64,000 bases of DNA, taken from Fibrobacter sp. UWB2 (GTDB taxonomy: Bacteria; Fibrobacterota; Fibrobacteria; Fibrobacterales; Fibrobacteraceae). Where the stretch lies: positions 124,001 through 188,000 of the forward strand of contig NZ_MWQK01000001.1 in NCBI RefSeq assembly GCF_002210425.1, in the 5' to 3' direction. A model generated the notes under the pieces. The model saw only the letters and a program-made list of their open reading frames with translations, was not told the DNA's origin and made no database searches. The position numbers were made by a program, and so were the translations under genes. Positions 25,061 to 33,665 of this stretch are shown piece after piece; the first letter of the stretch is position 1, and each line of letters begins with the position of its first letter.

Positions 25061-25825
25061 ATGGATCTGTCTTTTATGACTGCATGGTTTGACGACCTGC
25101 TCGACCCGAAATCCTTTAATGATTACTGTGTAAATGGCCTTTGTGTCGAGGCTAGCGACAAGGTGACCAAAATCGTGACGGGTGTGAGCCTGCGCGACCA
25201 GTTGATTGATGCCGCCATTGCCGAGCATGCTGACTGCATCATCGTTCATCATCCGAATGGTTTTTGGAAGGGCGAGTCTCAGCTCCCGGTTGGCAAGTTC
25301 GCAGAACGCCTCCGCAAGCTTATGAACAACGGAATTTCTGTGTTCGGTTTCCATTTGCCGCTCGACGGGCATCGTGAAATCGGCAACAATGCCGTTATTG
25401 CAAAACTTCTCGGCTTGAATCCGGTCCGTGAATTTTTGTACGAGGGCATGAGGGCTATTGGCGTGATTGCCGAATGGAATACGCCTGCCACGAGAGAAGA
25501 ATTTGTGGACTGCCTGGATACGGCGTTTGCTCATGGCGTGCAGAACAAGCTGTTCTATGGTCCCGAAGAAATCAAGCGCGTCGCTATCTGCAGCGGCAGT
25601 TGCGGTGAAGCTGGTATCCGTGAAGCTATGGAGATGAACTGTGATGCGTTTGTCACGGGTAGCATCAAGGAAAGTGTCCCTATATTCTGCCAGGAAAACG
25701 GGATAAACCTTGTTTCGTGCGGGCACCACCGTTCGGAGATTTTTGGTGTGAGCGCTCTTGCCGAAAAAATCCAGACTGAACTCAGCATTCCCTCGAAATT
25801 CATCGATTTGGACAATCCTATTTAA
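25061..25825 (+). CDS. Nif3-like dinuclear metal-centre protein
   Basis: 254 residues. Nif3/YbgI pattern: VHHPNGFWKG (first metal ligands), FHLPLDGHREIGNN, the conserved CSGSCGEAGIREA and a C-terminal SCGHHRSEIFG. YbgI relatives form toroidal hexamers with a di-metal site and are often mislabelled GTP cyclohydrolase I type 2; the substrate is unknown. AAGGAG precedes the ATG by 5 nt. It probably stands alone. Confidence 0.9.
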   Translation: MDLSFMTAWFDDLLDPKSFNDYCVNGLCVEASDKVTKIVTGVSLRDQLIDAAIAEHADCIIVHHPNGFWKGESQLPVGKFAERLRKLMNNGISVFGFHLPLDGHREIGNNAVIAKLLGLNPVREFLYEGMRAIGVIAEWNTPATREEFVDCLDTAFAHGVQNKLFYGPEEIKRVAICSGSCGEAGIREAMEMNCDAFVTGSIKESVPIFCQENGINLVSCGHHRSEIFGVSALAEKIQTELSIPSKFIDLDNPI

Positions 25826-25903
25826 GGGTGATGTTTGCCCTCAGGCCGCTTGTAAACTTTTGTTATGAATGGCCTGGGGTGTATCAAATGGCGTTTGGGT
25901 TAT

Positions 25904-25942
25904 TACAAAAACCATATCAATTTCTATATATGGTTTGTAATA
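25904..25942. repeat. inverted repeat before the M23 peptidase gene
   Basis: TTACAAAaACCATAT and ATATGGTTTGTAA pair around CAATTTCTAT. It is followed by A-rich rather than T-rich sequence, so it is not a plus-strand terminator. Confidence 0.5.
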
Positions 25943-25999
25943 AAAAAATAGGGATAAAACCTTTGAAAAAATCATGCCATTTATTTACATTATCCTCTG

Positions 26000-26920
26000 A
26001 TGAATTTTGTTAAGGCATCTATACATTTTCAGAAGTCGTCACGGGCATTGACCGTGAAGGTGCCTTCTTTTGTTCTCCGCGGTTCGCTCTTTTTGCGGAT
26101 CGTCGTTGTTATTGGCTTTATCCTTTTCCTTGTGCAAGTGCTTTCGACGTCTGTCTATGACGGCATTTTGAAGCACGCCTTTTCGAGCCGCCAAAAGCTG
26201 AATAAGGAGCTTTCGCAAATCCAGAGCACGGTGGATTATATTTCCAACACTTCTGGTGATTTCTTCAAGGCCGAAAAGATGCTCCATGCAAAGCTTGGAC
26301 TCCCGCTGCCAGACGAGGCTTCCCGCAAGCTCTCGACGGGTGGCCATATCGAGCCGAACGTGCAGCTTTTGCGCAAGACCTCTCCGGTGTTTGAACGTAC
26401 GGCCAAGATGCACGAAGACGTTTGGCGCATCTATGGACAGATACAGAACAACGAAGAGTCCTTTAACGCTCTGACCAAGTACATTGACCAGAGCCGCTCC
26501 GTTTTACGCTACATTCCGTCGATTTCGCCTACGAATGGTCGCTATGCGTCCGCTTTTGGACCGCGTATCCATCCGGTAACGGGTGAAATTGGCAAGATGC
26601 ACCAGGGCATCGATATTTCCAACGACCGTTGGACTCCGATTTATGCCCCGGCCGATGGCGTGGTCGAGATTTCCCAGCTGAGTTCCTCTTTTGGGAATTT
26701 TGTAGTCCTGAATCATGGCAATGGTCTTAAGACCCGTTATGGGCACATGCAGATGTCCGCCGTGACTCCGGGCGAGTTTGTACATCGTTATCAGATTCTT
26801 GGCTATATGGGCAATACAGGACGTTCCGTCGGTCCGCACCTCCACTATGAGGTTTGGAAGAACGGTGTCCCGGTGAACCCTCTTCCTTATATTCTCCCTA
26901 ACGACTATGAAGTCGACTAA
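26000..26920 (+). CDS. M23-family (LytM/DipM-type) metallopeptidase
   Basis: 306 residues. One N-terminal membrane helix (about 33-52) is followed by a coiled coil (about 60-85) and a periplasmic M23 domain (about 180-300). Metal ligands: H and D in MHQGIDIS, and HLHYEV near the C-terminus; the family signature GRYASAFGPRIHPVTG is present. Such enzymes cut peptidoglycan crosslinks or, if degenerate, activate other hydrolases; here the ligands look intact. The ribosome site before the ATG is weak. It precedes the lamin-tail protein gene by 50 nt. Confidence 0.88.
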   Translation: MNFVKASIHFQKSSRALTVKVPSFVLRGSLFLRIVVVIGFILFLVQVLSTSVYDGILKHAFSSRQKLNKELSQIQSTVDYISNTSGDFFKAEKMLHAKLGLPLPDEASRKLSTGGHIEPNVQLLRKTSPVFERTAKMHEDVWRIYGQIQNNEESFNALTKYIDQSRSVLRYIPSISPTNGRYASAFGPRIHPVTGEIGKMHQGIDISNDRWTPIYAPADGVVEISQLSSSFGNFVVLNHGNGLKTRYGHMQMSAVTPGEFVHRYQILGYMGNTGRSVGPHLHYEVWKNGVPVNPLPYILPNDYEVD

Positions 26921-26970
26921 TTCTCGCTAGCGTTTTTTACGCTTGGAGGGATGCGCCCGGGGAGGGTGCA

Positions 26971-28197
26971 ATGAAAAACTATGGTGTCGTGCCGGTGGTG
27001 AGCCTGGCGCTTTTTTCGTGGGCATTCGCATGCCCGGTGTTTACTGAATTCTATCCGGACCCGAAGGATGTTTCGGACCAGGAGGGCGAGTACGTCGAAA
27101 TTCGCATGGACGATTTTCGGGCGGAGTCGCTTTATGTGCAATTTGAATCCAAGGCTGCGATGGCTTTTGCGTGGCCGGAGGCGGAGCGCTTTGTGCTCGT
27201 GCATGACACGGCTAAGTGTCCGGTGGGTGCTGCGTGCGGTTCGCTTGGGAAAATCTCGCTGCCGAATTCGCGAGAGTCCGTTTGGAAACTCTGGGCTGGC
27301 TCGTGTATGGATTCTGTGACGGTGATGCAGCCAAAGCCTGGGAAAGTCATTCAGCGAGTGGGGCTGACGGATAACTGGGAATTTGTCGAAGCTTCCAAGG
27401 CTGTGTTGGAATCTCAAGAGGCGTCGGATTCTCTATTGGAGGGCGTGATGGCGGGATTGTCGCCATTGCGGGTGACGGAGGTGCATCATTGCCCGGAAGA
27501 GCCGATGCCGGAATGGGTGGAACTCTATAATTCGGGTGAGTATCCGCTCCCGCTAGAATCGTTCCGCTTTTGCGATCGTGGAGGCGCGCTAGGGAAGGCG
27601 GGTGATTCGATTCGGCCTTACCAGGCGGTGCTTGTTAGTAAGGATACGTCGTCTCTGCGTTCGGCTCTTGGCATTCCCGATATCCGGATGATTCAGGTGT
27701 CGCTAGGGTTCCTGAATAACAATGAGGGGACGCTCCGGCTTTGTTTCCGTGATAATGTCATTGATAGTGTGTATTGGAACAAGGGAACTGTTTCTTGCCC
27801 TTCGGGATTTAATCCGCTCTCGATGCGGCGGGAATTTACGCCGGGGTATTTGCCTAATGGCTTGCAAGTGAATGCGTGGAACAAGTCCCGGGCGGGAGTC
27901 GCAAATAAAGAATCGTCAAATCCGGTTCCAGCGAAGGTTCCTGTTGAATACAAACTATCGTCGCGCGTCATCTCGAAAAAGGGCTCTCCGCTTCGAGTGC
28001 GCGTGGAATCAGAACACAACGTGACGCTTTCGCTTTTGGATTCTGCAGGGCGTTGCGTGTGGAAATCCGTAGTTTCGGCAATGTCGTACGAATGGGTGAA
28101 AGTTCCGGCGCAGGAATATCTTGGCGTTGGTGCCGCTTTTGTTTCTTTGTCTGTGGGGGAATACGAGGATGTGGTCGGTATTCTTGTTCGCCCGTAG
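26971..28197 (+). CDS. secreted protein with two lamin-tail-like domains
   Basis: 408 residues; GGAGGG precedes the ATG. After a signal peptide ending near FSWAFA, the mature N-terminus CPVFTEFYPDPKDVSDQEGEY is a lamin-tail-type opening. A second copy starts at about 165 (LRVTEVHHCPEEPMPEWVELYNSG), with the LTD pattern of E[WY]VEL.N. The C-terminal ~90 residues carry a beta domain ending in VGEYEDVVGILVRP. LTD domains are found on bacterial surface and nuclease proteins; role unknown here. It overlaps the next gene. Confidence 0.75.
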   Translation: MKNYGVVPVVSLALFSWAFACPVFTEFYPDPKDVSDQEGEYVEIRMDDFRAESLYVQFESKAAMAFAWPEAERFVLVHDTAKCPVGAACGSLGKISLPNSRESVWKLWAGSCMDSVTVMQPKPGKVIQRVGLTDNWEFVEASKAVLESQEASDSLLEGVMAGLSPLRVTEVHHCPEEPMPEWVELYNSGEYPLPLESFRFCDRGGALGKAGDSIRPYQAVLVSKDTSSLRSALGIPDIRMIQVSLGFLNNNEGTLRLCFRDNVIDSVYWNKGTVSCPSGFNPLSMRREFTPGYLPNGLQVNAWNKSRAGVANKESSNPVPAKVPVEYKLSSRVISKKGSPLRVRVESEHNVTLSLLDSAGRCVWKSVVSAMSYEWVKVPAQEYLGVGAAFVSLSVGEYEDVVGILVRP

Positions 28198-28963
28198 GTT
28201 TGTTTGTGCGTGCTTGTGCGCTCGGCTCTGTATGGGCCTGCTTTTGCTTCTGGGATTGCTGTTGGCGCCGGGACGCGTCTTGGCTGCGGAGGGGCATGCT
28301 TCGTTTGCCTCGCTTTTGGCAGGCGGGCTTTCGCCTGTCGGGCTTGGCGGTTACCATTCGACTCCTGCACGGTATGCGGTACCTTCGTACGGCGTTTCGT
28401 ATTACTGGATGGACGATGTGGACGAATCTTCGTGGAATTTGTCGCTTGAATTTGGGAGCGATGCTTACCGCGTGGGGGCTTTTGTCGCTTATCTGTCGAT
28501 GGATTCGCTGTACCGCAATTTGTATTCAGAAATGTCGTTTGCTAAGACCTGGACACTGTTAGCTTTAGGCGTGAGCTATGGGCTTGATGTGAACTGGGTT
28601 CCGGGTGATGCGCTTTGGACGCGTCACCGGTTCAAGTGGGCGTGCGATTTTAAATGGCGCGAGATCCATTTGGCGGGAATGCTGAGCGGATTTTTGGATG
28701 AGGGCGTTTCTCCTATGGTGGGGGTTCACTGGAATACAGACGAGGTTGTCTCCGCATTTATGGAATGCGATTTTGACTACATCTATGTGGGGGCGAATTT
28801 TCGCTGGAAAATCGCTGAAATTAGCACGTCTTATCGTTTTCCGGACTTTGCCGTGGCGCTCCAGTTTTCTGTTAGCGGTGCGCATTATGGTGCGTCTTAC
28901 GCACGAGGTTTCAAACACAATTCTATAGGGTGGAATGGTTTTCATCTTAAGAAAAAAATCTAA
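28169..28963 (+). CDS. predicted outer-membrane beta-barrel protein
   Basis: 264 residues if the start at 28169 is right (29-nt overlap with the lamin-tail gene; GGGGG is 9 nt upstream). A long Arg/Cys-rich N-region then LLLLLGLLLAPGRVLAAE forms the export signal. A later ATG at about 28231 would give a more normal signal length. The mature part alternates aromatic beta-strands (YGVSYYWMDDVDESSWNLSLEFG, FDYIYVGANFRWKI, AVALQFSVSGAHYG). No family recognised. It is followed after 9 nt by another envelope gene. Confidence 0.6.
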   Translation: MWSVFLFARRFVCACLCARLCMGLLLLLGLLLAPGRVLAAEGHASFASLLAGGLSPVGLGGYHSTPARYAVPSYGVSYYWMDDVDESSWNLSLEFGSDAYRVGAFVAYLSMDSLYRNLYSEMSFAKTWTLLALGVSYGLDVNWVPGDALWTRHRFKWACDFKWREIHLAGMLSGFLDEGVSPMVGVHWNTDEVVSAFMECDFDYIYVGANFRWKIAEISTSYRFPDFAVALQFSVSGAHYGASYARGFKHNSIGWNGFHLKKKI

Positions 28964-28968
28964 ATTTG
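28961..28968 (+). promoter_or_regulatory. TAnnTTTG box 4 nt before the next start
   Basis: TAAATTTG is followed by GGGC and ATG. Its first three bases are the stop codon of the previous gene. Confidence 0.5.
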
Positions 28969-28972
28969 GGGC

Positions 28973-29629
28973 ATGAAACGCATCGTCCTTCTTTTGCTTG
29001 CATTGTCTGTATTTTGTGTTGCTAAACCTGCGGACGAGTCTACGGATGCGCAGGCCTTGCCCGAAGAAGAGTCCTTGCGTGATTCAACGATTACGGTGTA
29101 CATCCATCCGTTGAACTTTATGGTGCCGTATTCGCACTTTTGGGGCGGCATCAACGTTCCGAACGGCATTACGGACTATCCGCAGTTTTTTTTGACGCTG
29201 GAATGGAAGTTGATGGAGAAAATTTCTCTTATCTCGACTCCGCATTTTGTACGCGTGGACCGCACCGAAGACGACGACGATGGCTACAAAATTTACGATA
29301 TCGGCTTGCAGGAAAGTTTCCGCTTGTATGGCGTTGGCGGCAAGCGCTGGCGCTATTTCCAGGCGGGAATGATTGTGGATCACCTGAATATCGATACGGA
29401 AAAGCATGGGGACTTTAATGGCTGGCTGTGGGGCTTTATGCTCAATGGCGGTGTCAAGAAGGTCCTGAATGATGGGGAAGGTTTCTTTGGGCGTTTTGCC
29501 GTGTTCCTCGATGCCGGATTTGGCTATGTCTGGACGAGTAAATTTGAAGCGGACCGCAAGAACGCCTTCTTCAAGATGGACAAGGGCCTTGTCATCGATA
29601 TTAATGCCGCAATAGGCTTCCAGATTTAA
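28973..29629 (+). CDS. predicted outer-membrane protein, unknown function
   Basis: 218 residues. MKRIVLLLLALSVFCVAKPA is a clean signal peptide, followed by an acidic stretch and beta-strands of barrel type (TVYIHPLNFMVPYSHFWG, FLTLEWKLMEKISLISTPHF, LQESFRLYGVGGKRWRYFQAGM). The C-terminus DINAAIGFQI is a plausible closing strand. No family recognised. It ends 36 nt before the tRNA-Asp gene on the other strand. Confidence 0.65.
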   Translation: MKRIVLLLLALSVFCVAKPADESTDAQALPEEESLRDSTITVYIHPLNFMVPYSHFWGGINVPNGITDYPQFFLTLEWKLMEKISLISTPHFVRVDRTEDDDDGYKIYDIGLQESFRLYGVGGKRWRYFQAGMIVDHLNIDTEKHGDFNGWLWGFMLNGGVKKVLNDGEGFFGRFAVFLDAGFGYVWTSKFEADRKNAFFKMDKGLVIDINAAIGFQI

Positions 29630-29631
29630 AC

Positions 29632-29663
29632 GAAAAGCACTTCTCAAAGAGAAGTGCTTTATC
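29632..29663 (-). terminator. terminator of tRNA-Asp copy 1
   Basis: AAAGCACTTCTC and GAGAAGTGCTTT pair around AAA; the minus strand ends in a T-run. Confidence 0.85.
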
Positions 29664-29664
29664 G

Positions 29665-29740
29665 CGGGATAGACGAGGCTTGAACTCGCAACCTCCGGCG
29701 TGACAGGCCGGTGCTCTAACCAAAATTGAGCTACCACCCC
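29665..29740 (-). tRNA. tRNA-Asp (GTC), copy 1
   Basis: 76 nt. Acceptor GGGGTGG pairs with CTATCCC (two G-U pairs), discriminator G73 as expected for Asp. Anticodon arm CCGGC-CTGTCAC-GCCGG gives GTC. The D-arm is one to two bases longer than usual (AGCTCAATTTTGGTTAGAGC). CCA is not encoded. It follows tRNA-Val on the same strand. Confidence 0.93.
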
Positions 29741-29765
29741 AAAATCGTTTCCGATTCTTTGGTAG

Positions 29766-29840
29766 TGGACGATAACGGATTCGAACCGCTGACATTCTGC
29801 TTGTAAGGCAGACGCTCTGAACCAGCTGAGCTAATCGTCC
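29766..29840 (-). tRNA. tRNA-Val (TAC)
   Basis: 75 nt. Acceptor GGACGAT pairs with ATCGTCC, discriminator A73. Anticodon arm CTGCC-TTACAAG-region (stem TCTGC/GCAGA, loop CTTACAA) gives TAC. T-arm contains GGTTCGAATCC. It lies directly after the small membrane protein gene and before tRNA-Asp copy 1. Confidence 0.93.
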
Positions 29841-29846
29841 GAATAA

Positions 29847-30038
29847 TTACTTGTCTTTTTCCTTGCCGCTGTAAAGGATTCCAAGAGGAATAATCACAAC
29901 ATAAGCAATCGTCAAGATAATCGGTGCAACAGAAAGGCTTACCGGATTATCTGCCGGACCTGTACCCAAGCAAATAAAGCCAATAATGAGTAGTAAAATG
30001 CCAATACCGATAAGAATGAGATTCTTTTTGTTCAACAT
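29847..30038 (-). CDS. small two-helix membrane protein, DUF3098-like
   Basis: 63 residues. Two membrane helices (about 7-26 and 36-57) around GTGPADNPVSLSVAPIILTIAYVV, similar in layout and in the 'LAPI' turn to DUF3098 proteins of Bacteroidetes. GAGG lies before the ATG and a TATATTTG box 24 nt upstream. It is followed after 6 nt by tRNA-Val, so the protein gene and two tRNAs probably share a transcript. Confidence 0.65.
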   Translation of the reverse strand: MLNKKNLILIGIGILLLIIGFICLGTGPADNPVSLSVAPIILTIAYVVIIPLGILYSGKEKDK

Positions 30039-30062
30039 TTTCTACAACCTCGAGTTACGAGC

Positions 30063-30070
30063 CAAATATA
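30063..30070 (-). promoter_or_regulatory. TAnnTTTG promoter box of the DUF3098-like/tRNA unit
   Basis: TATATTTG on the minus strand, 24 nt before the ATG at 30038. Confidence 0.55.
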
Positions 30071-30172
30071 CAAATATTAAAAGTCTTGTCAACCGAAAAC
30101 GCCTGTTTTTCACAAAAAAATGAAATTTTTATGTGGGTGGAAAATTTGACTGTGAAGGCTTGTGTGTATGCT

Positions 30173-30198
30173 GACCCCGGCACAGAGGCCGGGGTGAC
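30173..30198. repeat. dispersed palindromic repeat, GTCAcCCCGGCC type
   Basis: GACCCCGG and CCGGGGTGAC arms; intergenic, just before the duplicated tRNA block. Confidence 0.65.
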
Positions 30199-30207
30199 TG
30201 CAAAAAC

Positions 30208-30239
30208 GAAAAGCACTTCTCAAAGAGAAGTGCTTTATC
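30208..30239 (-). terminator. terminator of tRNA-Asp copy 2
   Basis: Same AAAGCACTTCTC/GAGAAGTGCTTT hairpin as copy 1. Confidence 0.85.
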
Positions 30240-30240
30240 G

Positions 30241-30316
30241 CGGGATAGACGAGGCTTGAACTCGCAACCTCCGGCGTGACAGGCCGGTGCTCTAACCAAA
30301 ATTGAGCTACCACCCC
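30241..30316 (-). tRNA. tRNA-Asp (GTC), copy 2
   Basis: Sequence identical to copy 1. It has its own strong promoter at 30350-30380 and its own terminator, so it is an independent unit. Confidence 0.93.
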
Positions 30317-30349
30317 AGTGGTTTGATTCAGTCTTTCAACCGAACGAAC

Positions 30350-30380
30350 CAAATATAAAAAGAATTAATTCGTGTGTCAA
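30350..30380 (-). promoter_or_regulatory. promoter of tRNA-Asp copy 2
   Basis: TTGACA (30380-30375), 17-nt spacer and TATATTTG (30357-30350) on the minus strand. This links the TAnnTTTG box to a classical -35 element. Confidence 0.8.
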
Positions 30381-30414
30381 GGGATATAGGCGATTTTCTT
30401 TAAATTTTTTTCGC

Positions 30415-32691
30415 CTATCTCTGACCAGGGTATTTGACGCGGGTGTGGTACGTGCCGTCGAGACTGTGGAGGAACGCTTCTTCGAGCTTGGAAAGTTCCT
30501 TTACAGACAAATTGCTCTCGTTGAACTGCCCGTCCATGAACTTGTCAAGAATCGTCTTGTGGATCATGGATATGAGCGCTTCGGAGGAGGTGTCTGTCAT
30601 GGAACGGCTGGTTGCTTCGATGACGTCTGCAAGCATGAGGATTGCGGTTTCCATGCTCTGTGGGCGCGGGCCCTTGTAGCGGAAATCCTCTTCCTTGACT
30701 TCCTTACCGGTTTCCTTGGCGAGTTCAGTTGCTTTATGGTGGAAGAACTGGATAAGCGTTGTGCCGTGGTGTTCCTGGATGCCTGTGGCGACGAGTTCCG
30801 GAATCTTGTATTCCTTGGCGAGCAGCATGCCCTGCGAAACGTGACCGGTCAAAATCTTGACGGACTGGTATGGGTCGAGGTTGTTGTGCGGGTTCACGCC
30901 TTGCTTCTGGTTTTCGGTGAAGTATTCGGGGCGCATCGTCTTGCCGAGGTCATGGTAGAGCGCCATCACGCGGACGAGGAGCGAATTTGCACCAATGCTT
31001 TCGGCAACGCTTTCGGCGAGGTTCGAAACCTGGATGCTGTGGTGGAACGTACCCGGTGCAAGTTCCGAAATGCGCTTGAGGGCCGGGCGGTTGAAGTCCG
31101 ACATTTCCATGAGCGTAAGCACTGTCGTGATGCTGAAGACCTTTTCGACGACGTGGATCAAGAGCACGGATGCGACTGCGGTAAAGATGATGATGTTTGC
31201 GCTTGCCGCAATGAGCGTCTGGTAGAATGTCGCAAAGTTGAATCGGTTACGCAGGAGAAGCATAATGCTCACGGATGCGGCTGCGGCGACAATGCCTGCG
31301 ATCATGCTCCAGGCAAACTGCACACGGTAGCGCATACGGAAGAGCGGGGCAATCACGGCGATGTTTACGACCAAACTTGTAAGCGTTGCGGCGAGGTCGT
31401 AGCCGTTCAAAATGCCGTAGAACCCGGCAGAGAATGTCGCAAATGCAAGTCCCATGCGGGCGTCATAGAGCACGACTGCAATCACAGGCGTAAACGTAAT
31501 CGGGTACAGCCACATGAAGTCGATGGCGTCGGGGAGGATACTTTCGGGGCGGCTGAGCGTACCCGAGAGATTGTGGATAATCCAGAACGCAAGGAGCTGC
31601 AACACCGTGAGGAAAATAAGGCTCCACAGCTGGCGCGGTGTCTTGAACATAGTGCGCGTCGGCGTGTAAAGGCAGAACATGATGAGGAGCGTAATGATGA
31701 TGACAAAGACAAGCACGTTACCATACGGGGCGGTGAGCATCTTCGAGTTTTCTTCGTTCTGCTGGGCGAGCTGGAGTGCGTCGATCTTTTCGAGAATTTC
31801 CTTGGTGATGGGGGCACCCTGGGCTACGATTTCCATGCCGCGCGGGACCATGCCCTTGATGAGCGTGACCTTGTTGCTCGCGTCGAGCTTGCGGGCTTCA
31901 GTTTCTTTTTCGAGATAGAATACGTTCGGGCTCGTGAAAACGTAAAGGGCTTCGTAGAAGGCGCTTTGCAATCCCTGTTCGGCGGAGAACGAATTTTGCA
32001 GCTGGCCGAATGCTTCTTCGATGCGGCGCTGCATGGGCTGGATTTCGCTGATTTCGAGCGTGCTTTCTTCGTTTTCCTTGATGAGCGAAATGTTCGGCTT
32101 GTTATAGATGATGTTCTTGATCTGCTTGATGTTGTAGCTGCTGCAGAACAAGCTGACTTCGGTTTCGGTCTTGGCAAGGAGCGTGTTCGAAACACCCTTT
32201 TGCATCATCTGGTAGAATACGGACATCAATGAATCGCGTGCAACGGCGTTTGTGCTAAGCGGCTTGATGGCGGTAATGGAAAGGCGCTGCTTGAGCTGGT
32301 CGTAAATGCTCGAAGCTTCCTTGATTTTCTCCTGCATGGCGGCGCTGCCGTCGTCTTTGCTGGTGCTGATGACGGCTTGCATCTTGCCGTACTGTTCGAG
32401 TTTCTTGAGGTACTGTTCCAGTTCGCGCAAGAGGCGCGTTGTTTCGTCGGCATTGAATTCAAAAATGGCGTTGATCTTGTCGGCGGCACGGGCCCTTTCG
32501 GCCTGGATTTCCTGTTCGCTCTTCGGAACTTCGAACTTGAACGGGGCGACAATCGTCCTCGTACTGAGCTGGCCCAAGTGCGGGCGCTCGGCGCGGAGGG
32601 CAATGTTCTTGTCCGGGAATAAGAGAATGGCTATAAGGATTAAGATAACCCAGCCAATAAACAGATGAATCTTTTTCTCTTTCTTGTTCAT
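30415..32691 (-). CDS. pgpH: 7TM-HD-family c-di-AMP phosphodiesterase PgpH
   Basis: 758 residues. One N-terminal membrane helix, a long extracytoplasmic domain (about 45-315), a seven-helix membrane region (about 325-505) and a cytosolic HD domain (about 535-700). The HD signature residues are visible: [26 protein letters not shown], and downstream HNNLDPYQS and [11 protein letters not shown]. PgpH (YqfF) hydrolyses c-di-AMP to pApA. The gene follows phoH by 11 nt, as in the conserved phoH-yqfF-ybeY order of other bacteria; ybeY is not found here. It is the counterpart of CdaA at 15124. Confidence 0.92.
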   Translation of the reverse strand: MNKKEKKIHLFIGWVILILIAILLFPDKNIALRAERPHLGQLSTRTIVAPFKFEVPKSEQEIQAERARAADKINAIFEFNADETTRLLRELEQYLKKLEQYGKMQAVISTSKDDGSAAMQEKIKEASSIYDQLKQRLSITAIKPLSTNAVARDSLMSVFYQMMQKGVSNTLLAKTETEVSLFCSSYNIKQIKNIIYNKPNISLIKENEESTLEISEIQPMQRRIEEAFGQLQNSFSAEQGLQSAFYEALYVFTSPNVFYLEKETEARKLDASNKVTLIKGMVPRGMEIVAQGAPITKEILEKIDALQLAQQNEENSKMLTAPYGNVLVFVIIITLLIMFCLYTPTRTMFKTPRQLWSLIFLTVLQLLAFWIIHNLSGTLSRPESILPDAIDFMWLYPITFTPVIAVVLYDARMGLAFATFSAGFYGILNGYDLAATLTSLVVNIAVIAPLFRMRYRVQFAWSMIAGIVAAAASVSIMLLLRNRFNFATFYQTLIAASANIIIFTAVASVLLIHVVEKVFSITTVLTLMEMSDFNRPALKRISELAPGTFHHSIQVSNLAESVAESIGANSLLVRVMALYHDLGKTMRPEYFTENQKQGVNPHNNLDPYQSVKILTGHVSQGMLLAKEYKIPELVATGIQEHHGTTLIQFFHHKATELAKETGKEVKEEDFRYKGPRPQSMETAILMLADVIEATSRSMTDTSSEALISMIHKTILDKFMDGQFNESNLSVKELSKLEEAFLHSLDGTYHTRVKYPGQR

Positions 32692-32702
32692 TTATTTCTC
32701 TT

Positions 32703-33665
32703 CTATTTTTTTTGCTCGTTCTGTTCGTAAGCTAGCAAAATGTCCTTGACTAGATGATGACGAAGAACGTCAGTTGCGCTAAATTCGACTTCCGCGATTC
32801 CCCGGATCCCCTGGAGGATTTTCATCGCGTGCTCGAGACCGGAAGTTTGGCCTTTGGCTAGGTCAATCTGGCTTGTGTCTCCGGTGATAATCGCCTTGCT
32901 GTGGGGGCCAAGTCGCGTGAGGAACATCTTCATCTGGGCAATGGTCGTATTTTGCGCTTCGTCAAGGATGATGAAGGCTCGTTTCAAAGTGCGGCCGCGC
33001 ATGTAGGCGAGGGGAGCCACTTCGATGGCGCCCGTTTCTTCGTAACGCTTGAGTTTCTCGGCGGGTAAAAGCTCGGAGAGGCTGTCGTGGATCGGGCGAA
33101 GGTACGGGGCTATCTTTTCTTTGAGGTCGCCGGGCAGGTAACCGAGCGATTCGCCGGCTTCGACGGCGGGGCGCACAAGGCAGATGCGTTCGGCTTCGCC
33201 GCGTTCAAGGCTTGCGACGGCAAGCGTTACGGCAAGGAATGTCTTGCCTGTACCTGCGGGGCCCTTTGCAAAAATGATGTCGTTTTTTTCGACTGCCTTG
33301 ACCAGTTCCGCCTGAGCGGGAGTCTTTGCGGAGACGCTGATGCCGAACCTGTTCCTAAAGACGGGGCTGTCGGGAATGAGTTCGGTGTAGCTTGTTTCGG
33401 AAGTTTCCTTGGGACCGAGCATGCGGTCGAGCTGGGTGGCGTCAAGAATCTCGCCGTTGCGTGCGGCGATTTTGAGCTGGTCGAGCACGGCCAGCAGGCC
33501 TGACAAGTCGGCACCTTCCTGGGGGACGAGGTCCAGACCCGGAAGACGGGTGCGTATTTCAACGCAAAAACGGCTCTCCAGTAATCGGAAAACCGTTTCA
33601 CGTTCGCCTGAAATAACTCGTTTCAGGTTGTCAGACAGTGAGTAATGCCTTATACTACTCTTCAT
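32703..33665 (-). CDS. phoH: PhoH-family ATPase (YbeZ type)
   Basis: 320 residues from the ATG at 33665; an upstream TTG (33695) is less likely. The P-loop is GPAGTGKT (about 144-151), followed by LVRPAVEAGESLGYLPGDL, PLAYMRGRTLKRAFIILDEAQNTT (Walker B) and TGDTSQIDL. PhoH/YbeZ is an ATPase linked to rRNA processing with YbeY. Its start overlaps the end of the lipoprotein gene by 11 nt. Confidence 0.92.
   Translation of the reverse strand: MKSSIRHYSLSDNLKRVISGERETVFRLLESRFCVEIRTRLPGLDLVPQEGADLSGLLAVLDQLKIAARNGEILDATQLDRMLGPKETSETSYTELIPDSPVFRNRFGISVSAKTPAQAELVKAVEKNDIIFAKGPAGTGKTFLAVTLAVASLERGEAERICLVRPAVEAGESLGYLPGDLKEKIAPYLRPIHDSLSELLPAEKLKRYEETGAIEVAPLAYMRGRTLKRAFIILDEAQNTTIAQMKMFLTRLGPHSKAIITGDTSQIDLAKGQTSGLEHAMKILQGIRGIAEVEFSATDVLRHHLVKDILLAYEQNEQKK

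Larger units (their letters stand above)
29628..29741 (-). repeat. 114-bp duplicated block, copy 1 (tRNA-Asp plus terminator)
   Basis: Identical over 114 bp to 30204-30317. It contains the whole tRNA-Asp gene and its terminator hairpin. Confidence 0.93.
30204..30317 (-). repeat. 114-bp duplicated block, copy 2
   Basis: Exact copy of 29628-29741, in the same orientation. Confidence 0.93.

Noticed and set aside
25828-26013. 61-codon plus-strand ORF before the M23 gene
   Set aside because: No recognisable motif; contains the inverted repeat at 25904-25942; likely chance.
29628-30317. Integrated element between the tRNA-Asp copies (attL/attR)
   Set aside because: The interval holds only tRNA-Val and a 63-aa membrane gene, with no integrase; a plain duplication is simpler.
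30445-32232. Long plus-strand ORF of 595 codons opposite pgpH
   Set aside because: It is the antisense shadow of pgpH; its protein is Cys/His/Val-rich without any domain, as expected from the codon bias of the real gene.
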